Shown here in pieces: positions 7,018 through 14,019 of a stretch of 15,537 bases of DNA. The stretch is from Bacteroidales bacterium (GTDB taxonomy: Bacteria; Bacteroidota; Bacteroidia; Bacteroidales; UBA7960): NCBI GenBank assembly GCA_007123065.1, contig SKSI01000192.1, positions 1 to 15,537 of the forward strand, in the 5' to 3' direction. Below the pieces are notes generated by a model. That model saw only the letters and a program-made list of their open reading frames with translations, did not search any database and was not told the DNA's origin. The position numbers and the translations under genes were made by a program. Each line of letters starts with the position of its first letter. The stretch's first letter is position 1.

Positions 7018-9083
7018 TCCTTCTCTTCAAACAAATCCCGGATCAGTTCATCATCGGCATTATTCGGCAATGTGACCTTTAGACGTGGTTCTGCTTCCAT
7101 GGCACGTTTGATTGCAAAAACGGCTTCTTTATTCCTGGCCCAGCTTCTTCGCGCTATTCCGTTATTTACATCCCAGAAAAGCATTTGTTCCAAACGTCTG
7201 TCGGCTTCGTCAGTACCATCCAGCACCATACCAAACCCACCGTTCATCACTTCGCCCCAGCCGACACCACCACCATTGTGGATAGATACCCAGGTTGCTC
7301 CCCTGAAGCTGTCGCCGATCACATTATGGATGGCCATATCGGCAGTAAACTGGGAACCATCGTAAATATTGGAGGTTTCCCTGTATGGACTGTCCGTGCC
7401 ACTGACATCGTGATGGTCGCGTCCAAGGATAACAGGGCCGCTGATCTTTTTTTCACGGATGGCATCATTGAATGCCCTTGCAATACGAATCCGTCCCTCG
7501 CTGTCGGCATAAAGAATACGTGCCTGGGACCCTACGACGAGCTTATTCTCCTGCGCCTGTTCAATCCACAAAAGATTGTCCTCAAGCTGCTGGCGGATTT
7601 CTTCGGGAGCTTCCTTCAGCATATCAGCGATCACTTCAGCAGCCAGACGATCGGTCGTTTGCAAGTCGGCGGGGTCAGATGATGCACAGACCCATCGGAA
7701 AGGGCCAAATCCATAATCGAAACACATCGGGCCCATGATATCCTGAACATAGGACGGATATTTATAGGTCTTGTCGTCAAGGAAGACATCGGCCCCTGCC
7801 CTTCCGGCTTCAAGCAAAAAAGCATTTCCATAATCCCAGAAGTACATTCCCCTTTCAACCATTTTGTTGATGGCATTAACCTGGCGTTTCAACGACTGCT
7901 GTACCTGCTTCCTGAATGATTCGGGATCTTTTGCCATCATCTCATTGGATTCCTCAAAAGATAGTCCTGCAGGATAATAGCCGCCTGCATAAGGATTGTG
8001 CAGGGAAGTCTGATCGGAGCCCAGTTCGATATGCAGGTTGCTGTCAGCAAACTTCTCCCAGAGATCAACAATATTGCCCTGGTAAGCTAATGAAACAGCT
8101 TCCTTTTTTTCTCTTGCCTCACGAATCCGGTCCAGCAAACGATCCAGGTCTTCATACACTTCGTCTACCCAGCCCTGGCTGTGCCGTGTATAGGTCGCTT
8201 TGGGGTTTATCTCTGCAACCACACCGATCGCTCCGGCAATGACAGCAGCTTTGGGCTGAGCCCCTGACATACCTCCAAGGCCGCTGGAAATAAATACTTT
8301 TCCTGCAAGCCCGGGGTTATCGCCCCCTTTCATTCTGCCGGCATTTAACACAGTAATGGTTGTTCCGTGTACAATACCCTGTGGACCGATATACATAAAA
8401 GAACCTGCGGTCATCTGGCCATACTGTGTTACGCCCAGTGCATTAAAACGCTCCCAGTCGTCAGGTTTGGAATAGTTCGGGATCATCATCCCGTTGGTGA
8501 CCACCACGCGTGGCGCATCCGAATGTGAAGGAAACAAACCCATGGGATGTCCGCTATACAGCACCAGCGTCTGTTCTTCTGTCATCTCAGCAAGATATTT
8601 CATACACAGCAGATACTGTGCCCAATTTTGAAATACCGCCCCATTCCCGCCATAAGTGATCAGCTCATGCGGGTGCTGTGCCACGGCATGGTCAAGATTG
8701 TTGCTGAGCATCAACATGATCGCCCCCGCCTGTTTCGTCCTGAAAGGAAAATCTTCCAGCTTACGCGCGTGGATCTTATAATCCGGACGAAACCGGTACA
8801 TATAAATGCGCCCATAAGTTTCAAGCTCCTCAGCAAACTCCGTTGCCAGCACCTTATGAAATTTATCGGGAAAATACCTGAGTGCATTTCTTACAGCAAG
8901 ACGCTTTTCATCCCGCGTGAGAATCTCTTTGCGCCCGGGTGCATGATTTACATCAGGGTCATAAGGCTTCGCCGGAGGCAATTCGCCCGGAATGCCTTGT
9001 AATATGGTTTTTTGAAATTCTGTTGGTGACATATTATTGATTGTTCTGATCATATTCAGTCCTGTCTTATTACTCACATACAT
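7014..9083 (-). CDS. hutU: urocanate hydratase (urocanase), long form
   Basis: An NAD-dependent enzyme that hydrates urocanate to imidazolonepropionate, second step of histidine breakdown, in the cytoplasm. Numbered from 9083 (689 residues): TYGGNGAVFQNWAQY at 143-157, a glycine-rich NAD-binding stretch SSGLGGMSGAQPKAA at 266-280, GPMCFDYGFGPFRWV at 451-465 with Cys454 as the likely active-site cysteine, and VSIHNGGGVGWGEV towards the C-terminus. It is longer than the roughly 557-residue proteobacterial enzyme, as expected for this lineage. The start is uncertain: 9083 overlaps the upstream gene by 14 bp, 9050 is possible, and 9032 (672 residues, starting MSPTEFQKTI) gives the most family-like N-terminus. 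No hutH, hutI or ftcD is visible nearby. The 3' end shares TTAA with the DUF4296 gene. Confidence 0.93.
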   Translation of the reverse strand: MYVSNKTGLNMIRTINNMSPTEFQKTILQGIPGELPPAKPYDPDVNHAPGRKEILTRDEKRLAVRNALRYFPDKFHKVLATEFAEELETYGRIYMYRFRPDYKIHARKLEDFPFRTKQAGAIMLMLSNNLDHAVAQHPHELITYGGNGAVFQNWAQYLLCMKYLAEMTEEQTLVLYSGHPMGLFPSHSDAPRVVVTNGMMIPNYSKPDDWERFNALGVTQYGQMTAGSFMYIGPQGIVHGTTITVLNAGRMKGGDNPGLAGKVFISSGLGGMSGAQPKAAVIAGAIGVVAEINPKATYTRHSQGWVDEVYEDLDRLLDRIREAREKKEAVSLAYQGNIVDLWEKFADSNLHIELGSDQTSLHNPYAGGYYPAGLSFEESNEMMAKDPESFRKQVQQSLKRQVNAINKMVERGMYFWDYGNAFLLEAGRAGADVFLDDKTYKYPSYVQDIMGPMCFDYGFGPFRWVCASSDPADLQTTDRLAAEVIADMLKEAPEEIRQQLEDNLLWIEQAQENKLVVGSQARILYADSEGRIRIARAFNDAIREKKISGPVILGRDHHDVSGTDSPYRETSNIYDGSQFTADMAIHNVIGDSFRGATWVSIHNGGGVGWGEVMNGGFGMVLDGTDEADRRLEQMLFWDVNNGIARRSWARNKEAVFAIKRAMEAEPRLKVTLPNNADDELIRDLFEEKD

Positions 9084-9492
9084 TTACTTTACGGATTTCA
9101 GAGAAAAGAACATCCCATTCGAAACCCTCTTTATCAACATCCTGACGTAAAATTCCCTCTGCAACAAACCGCAGGCCTGCCCGCCCCCCTCTGAGACGCT
9201 GTCCGGGCTTCAGACACAGCCCATGTTCATCACTTTCGTAGAAGATCTGACCATCCCGGTAATAAGCAACCACAAATTGCACTTCAAGATGTGAGTCGGA
9301 AAGATTTGTGAACTGAAGATTCAGAACGGCATTGCTGTTCCTGACAAAAATTCTCTCCCGCTGCCATCTGTATTCAACCCGAAGCTCATCAAGCGTGGTA
9401 TGCTCCTCATATTTCACGATCTGCGCATGTGCAACATTCATGCATACCATGATGCACAACGTTACAAACAATGTGAATAGTCCTTTTTTCAT
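9070..9492 (-). CDS. small secreted protein of unknown function upstream of hutU
   Basis: A 140-residue protein I do not recognise. It begins with a good Sec signal peptide: KK at 2-3, hydrophobic 5-20, and an AHA|Q cleavage site after Ala23, so the mature protein should be periplasmic or secreted. The rest is rich in beta-prone stretches (VLNLQFTNLSDSHLEVQFVVAYY at about 56-78), then a charged Gly/Arg segment GQRLRGGRAGL and a C-terminus ending in Cys139-Glu140. This could be a small beta-sandwich, loosely like YcfL/DUF1425 proteins, but I cannot support that. It overlaps hutU by 14 bp if hutU starts at 9083, otherwise it ends 37 bp before 9032. A minus-strand TAAATTTG box at 9582-9589 is the likely promoter of both. 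Why a secreted protein would be coupled to a cytosolic histidine enzyme is unclear. Confidence 0.75.
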   Translation of the reverse strand: MKKGLFTLFVTLCIMVCMNVAHAQIVKYEEHTTLDELRVEYRWQRERIFVRNSNAVLNLQFTNLSDSHLEVQFVVAYYRDGQIFYESDEHGLCLKPGQRLRGGRAGLRFVAEGILRQDVDKEGFEWDVLFSEIRKVNVCE

Positions 9493-9544
9493 TTATTATA
9501 ATTTTTTTATGATTTGATTCAATGGATTACCAATATCTATTAAG

Positions 9545-9572
9545 GCGTTGAGCGTTTAGCGTTGAGCGTTAT
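9545..9572 (-). repeat. 14-bp direct repeat in the leader of the secreted-protein gene
   Basis: GCGTTGAGCGTTTA at 9545-9558 is followed at once by GCGTTGAGCGTTAT at 9559-9572. Each unit itself contains GCGTT twice. On the minus strand the repeat lies downstream of the TAAATTTG box and so would be in the 5' untranslated region of the 9070-9492 gene. Confidence 0.75.
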
Positions 9573-9581
9573 TTTTATCCA

Positions 9582-9589
9582 CAAATTTA
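9582..9589 (-). promoter_or_regulatory. putative -7 promoter box TAAATTTG for secreted protein and hutU
   Basis: The minus strand reads TAAATTTG, matching TAnnTTTG, 90 bp before the ATG at 9492. No clear -33 TTG is seen on this strand because the 24-bp repeats fill that region. The surroundings are AT-rich, so a chance match is possible. Confidence 0.4.
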
Positions 9590-9591
9590 CA

Positions 9592-9673
9592 CATTTGCTA
9601 ATTTGCTAATTGGTTCATTTGCTAATTTGCTAATTGGTACATCTACTAATTTGCTAATTGGTTCATTGCTAAT
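9592..9673. repeat. 24-bp tandem repeat, three copies plus a fragment
   Basis: Three abutting 24-bp units occupy 9592-9615, 9616-9639 and 9640-9663. Units 1 and 2 differ only in the last base; unit 3 has two further changes near its start (CATCTACT for CATTTGCT). A truncated fourth copy (CATTGCTAAT) follows at 9664-9673. Each unit holds TTGCTAATT or a variant twice. The array starts two bases beyond the TAAATTTG box and ends about 18 bp before the sigma factor stop codon. It has no spacer structure like CRISPR. Confidence 0.85.
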
Positions 9674-9691
9674 CATCACTTCCTTCGAGCT

Positions 9692-10297
9692 TCATATTCT
9701 TTCCATCAGATTTTTCAAAGAATGGTAGAGAAAGTCCCTGGCCCTGAACAGTTGTGCCTTAACGGTACCCAAAGGCAGACCCAGTTCTTCAGCAATCTCT
9801 TCATACGAGCGCTCATCAAAATAACGCAACAGAATCAGTTTTCTGTATCGGGGCTTTAAGGTTTCCACCACTTGCCTCACGACCTCAGCTTTTTGGCTTT
9901 TGATGAACTTCTCCTCGGGGTTGATCCAATCAACCACAAAGTTAAATTTATCATCTTGATCTTCATTCTCCTCATTCACTTCCTGATTCAACACATTCTT
10001 TTTCTTCTTGCGCATAAAGTCGATGCAGTTATTTGAAGCAATCCTAAACAACCAGGTGCTGAACGCGTATGCACCATTGTATTGACGAATGTTGGTAAAG
10101 GCTTTCCCAAATGTTTCGATAGTCAGGTCTTCAGCATCTTCGTGGTTGCCTGTCATCCGAAGCAGCATAAAAAAGATCGTATCTCTGTATTGTTGCATGA
10201 GTTTGGAATACGCCTGCTGATCGTTAAGTTCTAAAGCCCTTTTGACCAACTCCAGATCACGTTGCGCTTTTTTGGTATGTTGGGGCTTTTTGGTCAT
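9692..10297 (-). CDS. ECF-type RNA polymerase sigma factor
   Basis: A 201-residue sigma-70 family factor with only regions 2 and 4. Region 2 covers about 24-98: the acidic NHEDAEDLTIETF helix binds the core enzyme and FSTWLFRIASNNCIDFMR at 79-96 is the -10 recognition part. A charged linker of lysines followed by acidic residues spans about 97-118. Region 4 at about 137-195 carries the helix-turn-helix around ERSYEEIAEELGLPLGTVKAQ. The length is typical. No anti-sigma gene follows; the next gene on this strand is the secreted protein at 9070-9492, beyond a 199-bp repeat-rich gap. Regulation by an anti-sigma encoded elsewhere, or by expression level alone, is therefore open. It is divergent from tgt across 136 bp. 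Confidence 0.93.
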   Translation of the reverse strand: MTKKPQHTKKAQRDLELVKRALELNDQQAYSKLMQQYRDTIFFMLLRMTGNHEDAEDLTIETFGKAFTNIRQYNGAYAFSTWLFRIASNNCIDFMRKKKKNVLNQEVNEENEDQDDKFNFVVDWINPEEKFIKSQKAEVVRQVVETLKPRYRKLILLRYFDERSYEEIAEELGLPLGTVKAQLFRARDFLYHSLKNLMERI

Positions 10298-10410
10298 CTT
10301 CAGGCAGTCAAAACAAGGCTTGCAAACAATGCTGCACGAAATTAATCAAAAATTATTATCTGACACGCATGCCTGCAGGGAGTCGAGCAATAAAAACAAT
10401 CGAATAGTTA

Positions 10411-10418
10411 TATCTTTG
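10411..10418 (+). promoter_or_regulatory. putative -7 promoter box TATCTTTG for tgt
   Basis: TATCTTTG matches TAnnTTTG and ends 15 bases before the ATG at 10434, implying a leader of only about 8-12 bases. No clear -33 TTG is seen. Its place between the in-frame upstream extension and the ATG supports 10434 as the start. Confidence 0.55.
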
Positions 10419-10433
10419 ACAAAATTTTCCTTA

Positions 10434-11564
10434 ATGAAGTTTAAGATAACATCAACCGATCGGGACAGCAAAGCGCGGGCCGGAACAATAAGCACCGACC
10501 ACGGAACCATTGAAACACCGATTTTCATGCCGGTGGGTACAGCAGCAACCGTAAAGGCAATACACAAAAAAGATTTGCTGGAACAGGTGAATCCCGATAT
10601 CATACTGGGAAACACTTACCACCTTTATCTGCGTCCCGGACTGGAGATTATTTCCGGGGCAGGTGGCATCCATAAATTTATGTCGTGGGAGAGACCTGTG
10701 CTTACTGACAGCGGTGGCTATCAGGTATATTCTCTTGCTGAGAGGCGTAAACTCACCCCCGAGGGTGTGACTTTTCAATCACATATTGACGGCTCCCGTC
10801 ATTTTTTTTCACCCGAAGGGGTGATTGACATACAGCGAACCATCGGCGCAGATATCGTTATGGCCTTTGATGAATGCACACCCTACCCTTGTGATTACGG
10901 TTATGCCGCGAACTCTATGAAGCTCACACATAGCTGGCTGCAAAGGTGCTGCAAACATTTTGATGCCAGTCAGGGACACTATGGCTACCAACAAACCCTC
11001 TTCCCTATCGTTCAGGGCAGCACCTTCAGTGACCTGAGAAAGGAGTCGGCCCGGTTTATCAGCGACTGCAACCGTGACGGGAACGCAATTGGTGGCTTAT
11101 CCGTTGGGGAACCAAAAGAGATAATGTATGAAATGACAGAACTGGTATGTGACATCCTCCCTGCAGATAAGCCCAGGTACCTTATGGGGGTTGGCACACC
11201 GGATAACATCCTGGAATGTATTGGTCTGGGTGTTGATATGTTCGATTGTGTGATGCCTACCCGAAATGCGAGAAATGGAATGCTTTTCACCCGCGAAGGA
11301 ATCATCAACATCCGAAACAAAAAATGGGAAAAGGATTTTTCTGAGATCGACCCCAACGGTGATGCTTTCGTAGACCACGAATACAGTCGTGCATACCTGC
11401 GTCACCTCTTCGTGGCCGGAGAAATGCTCGGCCCGATGATCGCCACCATTCATAACCTGAGCTTTTATATATGGCTTGTCAGGGAAGCCAGGCGACAAAT
11501 TGCGGAAAGCAACTTTGCAAACTGGAAAAAGGAGATGACCGGCAGGGTGACACAGCGATTGTAA
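10434..11564 (+). CDS. tgt: queuine/preQ1 tRNA-ribosyltransferase
   Basis: A 376-residue TIM-barrel enzyme that swaps guanine-34 of GUN-anticodon tRNAs for the queuosine precursor. Motifs: TPIFMPVGT at 28-36, LGNTYHLYLRPGL at 58-70, LTDSGGYQVYSL at 90-101 with Asp92 (general acid/base), AFDECTPYP at 144-152, GGLSVGEP at 220-227, and MFDCVMPTRNARNG at 269-282 with Asp271 as likely nucleophile. The usual CxCxxC zinc ligands should lie near 305-315, but the sequence there is IDPNGDAFVDH with no cysteine; YSRAYLRHLF then follows normally. I recall the same loss in Bacteroides Tgt. The frame is open back to 10242, but ATG 10434 gives the family N-terminus (MKFKITSTD) just after a promoter box. The permease follows 69 bp later and may be co-transcribed. 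Confidence 0.94.
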   Translation: MKFKITSTDRDSKARAGTISTDHGTIETPIFMPVGTAATVKAIHKKDLLEQVNPDIILGNTYHLYLRPGLEIISGAGGIHKFMSWERPVLTDSGGYQVYSLAERRKLTPEGVTFQSHIDGSRHFFSPEGVIDIQRTIGADIVMAFDECTPYPCDYGYAANSMKLTHSWLQRCCKHFDASQGHYGYQQTLFPIVQGSTFSDLRKESARFISDCNRDGNAIGGLSVGEPKEIMYEMTELVCDILPADKPRYLMGVGTPDNILECIGLGVDMFDCVMPTRNARNGMLFTREGIINIRNKKWEKDFSEIDPNGDAFVDHEYSRAYLRHLFVAGEMLGPMIATIHNLSFYIWLVREARRQIAESNFANWKKEMTGRVTQRL

Positions 11565-11633
11565 AATAAGCGTATCTTTATTCCGTTCATTACGATAAGA
11601 TAAAGTGACTATACAAAAACAGCATCAGGAGAC

Positions 11634-12713
11634 ATGCTAAAAAAACTGGACTTCTATATCATCGGAAAGTTTCTCGGTACCTTTGTATTTGCCATCACCC
11701 TGATCATTTTTATCGTCGTAATCTTTGACCTGTCTGAAAAGATTGACAACTTCATTGACAATCAGGCTTCATTTCGTGACATTATCCTGATTTATTACGT
11801 CAATTTCATTCCTTACTTTATCAACCTGTTTCTCCCCCTGTTTACATTCATCACAGTTGTGTTTTTTACTTCAAGGATGGCTTTTAACACCGAGATCGTT
11901 GCCATTCTCAGTGCAGGTATCAGCTTCTGGCGCTTGCTGGTGCCTTACCTTATTTCAGCTGTAATGCTTTCAATGGTCTCCATTTACCTTTCAAATGTCG
12001 TAATACCACCCGCTAATGAAAAGCGCCTGGAGTTTGAATACGAGTTTGTCAGAAAACCGCAAACCATTGGAGGCAGGAACATCCATATGCAAATTCGTCC
12101 CGGTATATTTATTTTTCTGGAATCATACAGTGAAAGGACTTCAACGGGTTATCGCTTCACGCTTGAAGAGATAAACAATGGACAACTTACCTACAAGCTT
12201 TTTGCAGACAGAATTGTATATGATAATGAACAGGAACACTGGACCATTTTGAACTATAATGAACGTCGCATCCTAGATCTTGAAGAACAGCTGAGTTTCG
12301 GGAGGGAAACAGACACCATTCTGCCATTTACCCCTTATGACTTTATGCAGAACCTCAAAGACATGGAGACGCTCAACTACCGGGAGCTCAATGAATTTAT
12401 TGCCAATGAGCGCCTCAGGGGTTCCGAAATTGTCGGCTTTTATGAAGTAGAAAAACACAGGAGGCTGGCATTCCCTTTTTCAACACTGGTGCTTACAGTT
12501 ATCGGGGTTGCACTATCAAGCCGGAAAGTCAGGGGAGGGATCGGATTGCATCTGGGAGCAGGCATCACACTCAGCTTTGCCTTTATTCTGTTCATGCAGG
12601 TTACAACAACATTTGCAACCAATGGCAACCTGCATCCGATGCTGGCAGTCTGGATACCAAACATTCTTTTTGGCATACTGGGTGCTTACCTGCTCAAAAT
12701 TGCACCCAAATAA
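11634..12713 (+). CDS. LptF/LptG (YjgP/YjgQ) family lipopolysaccharide export permease
   Basis: A 359-residue inner-membrane protein, by family a transmembrane subunit of the LptB2FG ABC transporter that extracts lipopolysaccharide and passes it to LptC. The layout fits: helices at about 14-31, 50-78 and 99-121, then a periplasmic beta-jellyroll region at about 125-270, then three helices at about 279-296, 303-325 and 335-355. The motif MAFNTEIVAILSAGIS at 82-97 is the coupling region typical of the family. LptF and LptG cannot be told apart safely here, so no symbol is given. ATG 11634 sits close behind AGGAG (11627-11631). A weak TATCTTTA at 11573-11580 may add a promoter. Its TAA lies one base from the stop of the convergent DUF6132 gene. 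Confidence 0.9.
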   Translation: MLKKLDFYIIGKFLGTFVFAITLIIFIVVIFDLSEKIDNFIDNQASFRDIILIYYVNFIPYFINLFLPLFTFITVVFFTSRMAFNTEIVAILSAGISFWRLLVPYLISAVMLSMVSIYLSNVVIPPANEKRLEFEYEFVRKPQTIGGRNIHMQIRPGIFIFLESYSERTSTGYRFTLEEINNGQLTYKLFADRIVYDNEQEHWTILNYNERRILDLEEQLSFGRETDTILPFTPYDFMQNLKDMETLNYRELNEFIANERLRGSEIVGFYEVEKHRRLAFPFSTLVLTVIGVALSSRKVRGGIGLHLGAGITLSFAFILFMQVTTTFATNGNLHPMLAVWIPNILFGILGAYLLKIAPK

Positions 12714-12714
12714 T

Positions 12715-12981
12715 TCAGGATTCGGCCTTCTTAACAAAGAAATCAGGAAGCAGATAGCCAAGCAGTCCGCCCCAGGCCATGCTCATATATGGATTTGAAG
12801 TGATGGCACAACCTCCCGTATTGCATCCGATCAGGGCGTAATAGGCATATCCACCCAAAACGCCCAGCAGAATAAAAGCTGCAAGAACGATGAAGTATTG
12901 GCGTTGAGCCAAACGACGGGGGGAAAACCACGTTCTCCCCCTATCGGTGCGTTGTTCGCTATTCGACAATGGTTCACTCAT
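12715..12981 (-). CDS. DUF6132-like two-helix membrane protein with Cys pair
   Basis: An 88-residue protein with an Arg-rich N-terminus (11-27), one helix at about 29-51, the loop IGCNTGGCAITSNPYMS holding Cys53 and Cys58, a second short helix at about 68-80, and a C-terminus with Lys84-Lys85. The positive charges at both ends suggest both termini are cytoplasmic, which puts the cysteine loop on the periplasmic side. The GCNTG-C-ITSNPYMS signature is, as I recall, that of DUF6132, a Bacteroidota family of unknown function. It is the last gene of a probable operon with two thioredoxins (29-bp gap from the cytosolic one), so a thiol-redox role is a reasonable inference. Its stop lies one base from that of the convergent permease gene. 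Confidence 0.78.
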   Translation of the reverse strand: MSEPLSNSEQRTDRGRTWFSPRRLAQRQYFIVLAAFILLGVLGGYAYYALIGCNTGGCAITSNPYMSMAWGGLLGYLLPDFFVKKAES

Positions 12982-13010
12982 TGTAAACTATTTGTGATTC
13001 TTAATTTATT

Positions 13011-13367
13011 TTATTCCTTCACAGCCAGAACATCTTCAATGGCTTTCACAAGAGCCTCTTTGGGAAGCGCGCCGGTTGCCATCTGAGGCTGTGCATCCTT
13101 GGGCACAAACAAAATACTCGGAATGCTCCGGATGCCAAACATCGCAGCAAGATCCTGCTCTTTTTCAGTATCAATCTTAAAAATATCAACCTTCCCTTTA
13201 TACTCTTCCGAAAGCTCCTCCATAACAGGTGTCAATGCCCTGCATGGGGCACACCAATCGGCGTAAAAGTCAATGATGCAAGGTTTATCACCTTCAAACT
13301 TCCATTCCTTGTTCGCTTCAAAATCAAAAACTTTCTCTTTAAATACTTCTTTTGTTAGATTTTCCAT
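13011..13367 (-). CDS. trxA: thioredoxin, cytosolic
   Basis: A 118-residue thioredoxin with no signal peptide or membrane helix. It carries DFYADWCAPC at 33-42, so the redox pair is Cys39 and Cys42; the dipeptide between them is Ala-Pro rather than the classical Gly-Pro. The cis-proline is Pro83 in SIPSI. An extra cysteine at 30 lies on the strand before the active site. The family reduces disulfides in ribonucleotide reductase, peroxiredoxins and other proteins. The start codon is preceded on this strand by a short ATT trinucleotide run, with no Shine-Dalgarno site. It sits between a membrane-anchored thioredoxin (38 bp upstream) and the DUF6132 gene (29 bp downstream), all on the same strand. 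The symbol is by family, not by orthology. Confidence 0.9.
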   Translation of the reverse strand: MENLTKEVFKEKVFDFEANKEWKFEGDKPCIIDFYADWCAPCRALTPVMEELSEEYKGKVDIFKIDTEKEQDLAAMFGIRSIPSILFVPKDAQPQMATGALPKEALVKAIEDVLAVKE

Positions 13368-13405
13368 AATAATAATAATATACTATCTATAAATGAATAA
13401 TGAAT

Positions 13406-13864
13406 TTACAAATGTCGTTTGATGGCTGTTTTGAGTGTTTCTTTCTGCTGAACACCCGTATACCGCTCAACAATTTCACCATCTTTGAACAGGATCAGGG
13501 TCGGTATGCTGCTGACCCGAAAACGGCTTGCAACGCTTCGGTGATCGTCGACGTCAAGTTTGGTTATGGCAGCCACATCGCTTACCTCCGTTGCCAGCTC
13601 CTCCAGGATGGGATTTTGAATCCGACAGGGAGGACACCAGGTTGCCCAAAAGTCAACCAATACAACACCCTGACTGATCGCTTCATCAAAGCCTTCCGTA
13701 TCAAGCTCGATGACCAGTCCGGATGAAACATAATCGCCGGAGTTGCCGGCTGTTGATTCAGAAGCTTCACTGACCAGGTAATAACCGAAAAAAGCCAGTC
13801 CTAAAACACCGGCCAGAATAAAAAAAGAATACAGATTGTTTTTGTTTTGAACGGTTCTTTTCAT
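13406..13864 (-). CDS. membrane-anchored thioredoxin-like protein, probably periplasmic
   Basis: A 152-residue thioredoxin-fold protein with a basic N-terminus, one hydrophobic helix at about 12-31 and a Ser/Gly-rich linker at 32-48, so the redox domain should face the periplasm on a membrane anchor. The active site is FWATWCPPC at 72-80, with Cys77 and Cys80; the Pro-Pro centre is common in TlpA/ResA-type and other exported thioredoxins. The cis-proline is Pro121 in SIPTL. The domain is a plain thioredoxin length, without the insertions of typical TlpA. It is first in the probable operon with trxA and DUF6132, behind the promoter candidate at 13914-13958. How it is re-reduced is not visible: there is no CcdA or DsbD gene in the window. 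The helix could also be a cleaved signal, but no AxA site stands out. Confidence 0.88.
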   Translation of the reverse strand: MKRTVQNKNNLYSFFILAGVLGLAFFGYYLVSEASESTAGNSGDYVSSGLVIELDTEGFDEAISQGVVLVDFWATWCPPCRIQNPILEELATEVSDVAAITKLDVDDHRSVASRFRVSSIPTLILFKDGEIVERYTGVQQKETLKTAIKRHL

Positions 13865-13913
13865 TCCCTTTTATATTAAAGATGATTTAATGTTTGTACT
13901 GAATTTATATATA

Positions 13914-13958
13914 CAAATATAACGCACAAAGGTATGTATATGTTTTGTTTTGAACAAA
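13914..13958 (-). promoter_or_regulatory. promoter of the thioredoxin-DUF6132 operon
   Basis: On the minus strand TTTG (13955-13958), 20 bases of spacer, then TACCTTTG (13927-13934) match both halves of the Bacteroidota promoter pattern TTTG-N19-21-TAnnTTTG. This is the best-supported promoter in the window. A second TAnnTTTG box, TATATTTG at 13914-13921, lies just downstream without a matching -33 box. The leader to the ATG at 13864 would be about 50-60 bases. Confidence 0.65.
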
Positions 13959-13969
13959 CCCTTGGTGTT

Positions 13970-13990
13970 AAAAAAGCCTAAAGGGGCTTT
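13970..13990 (-). terminator. intrinsic terminator of the DHOD-like gene
   Basis: On the minus strand AAAGCC (13990-13985) pairs with GGCTTT (13978-13973) around a six-base loop, and the T run extends to six T (13975-13970). It starts 30 bases after the stop codon at 14020-14022. It lies only 12 bp from the -33 box of the thioredoxin promoter and so separates the two units. The stem is short, six pairs. Confidence 0.65.
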
Positions 13991-14019
13991 ACAGAAATTC
14001 GGGCAAAGGGATTCAGAAA

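Noticed and set aside
7185..7682. Plus-strand 165-codon frame inside hutU
   Set aside because: Shadow of the strongly conserved urocanase coding sequence on the opposite strand.
10242..10433. In-frame N-terminal extension of tgt by 64 codons
   Set aside because: It overlaps the sigma factor gene and the intergenic promoter box; ATG 10434 gives the family-like N-terminus and length.
11573..11580. TATCTTTA as a separate promoter for the permease gene
   Set aside because: One mismatch to TAnnTTTG at the usually constant last G and no -33 box; co-transcription with tgt is equally likely. Noted only in the permease entry.
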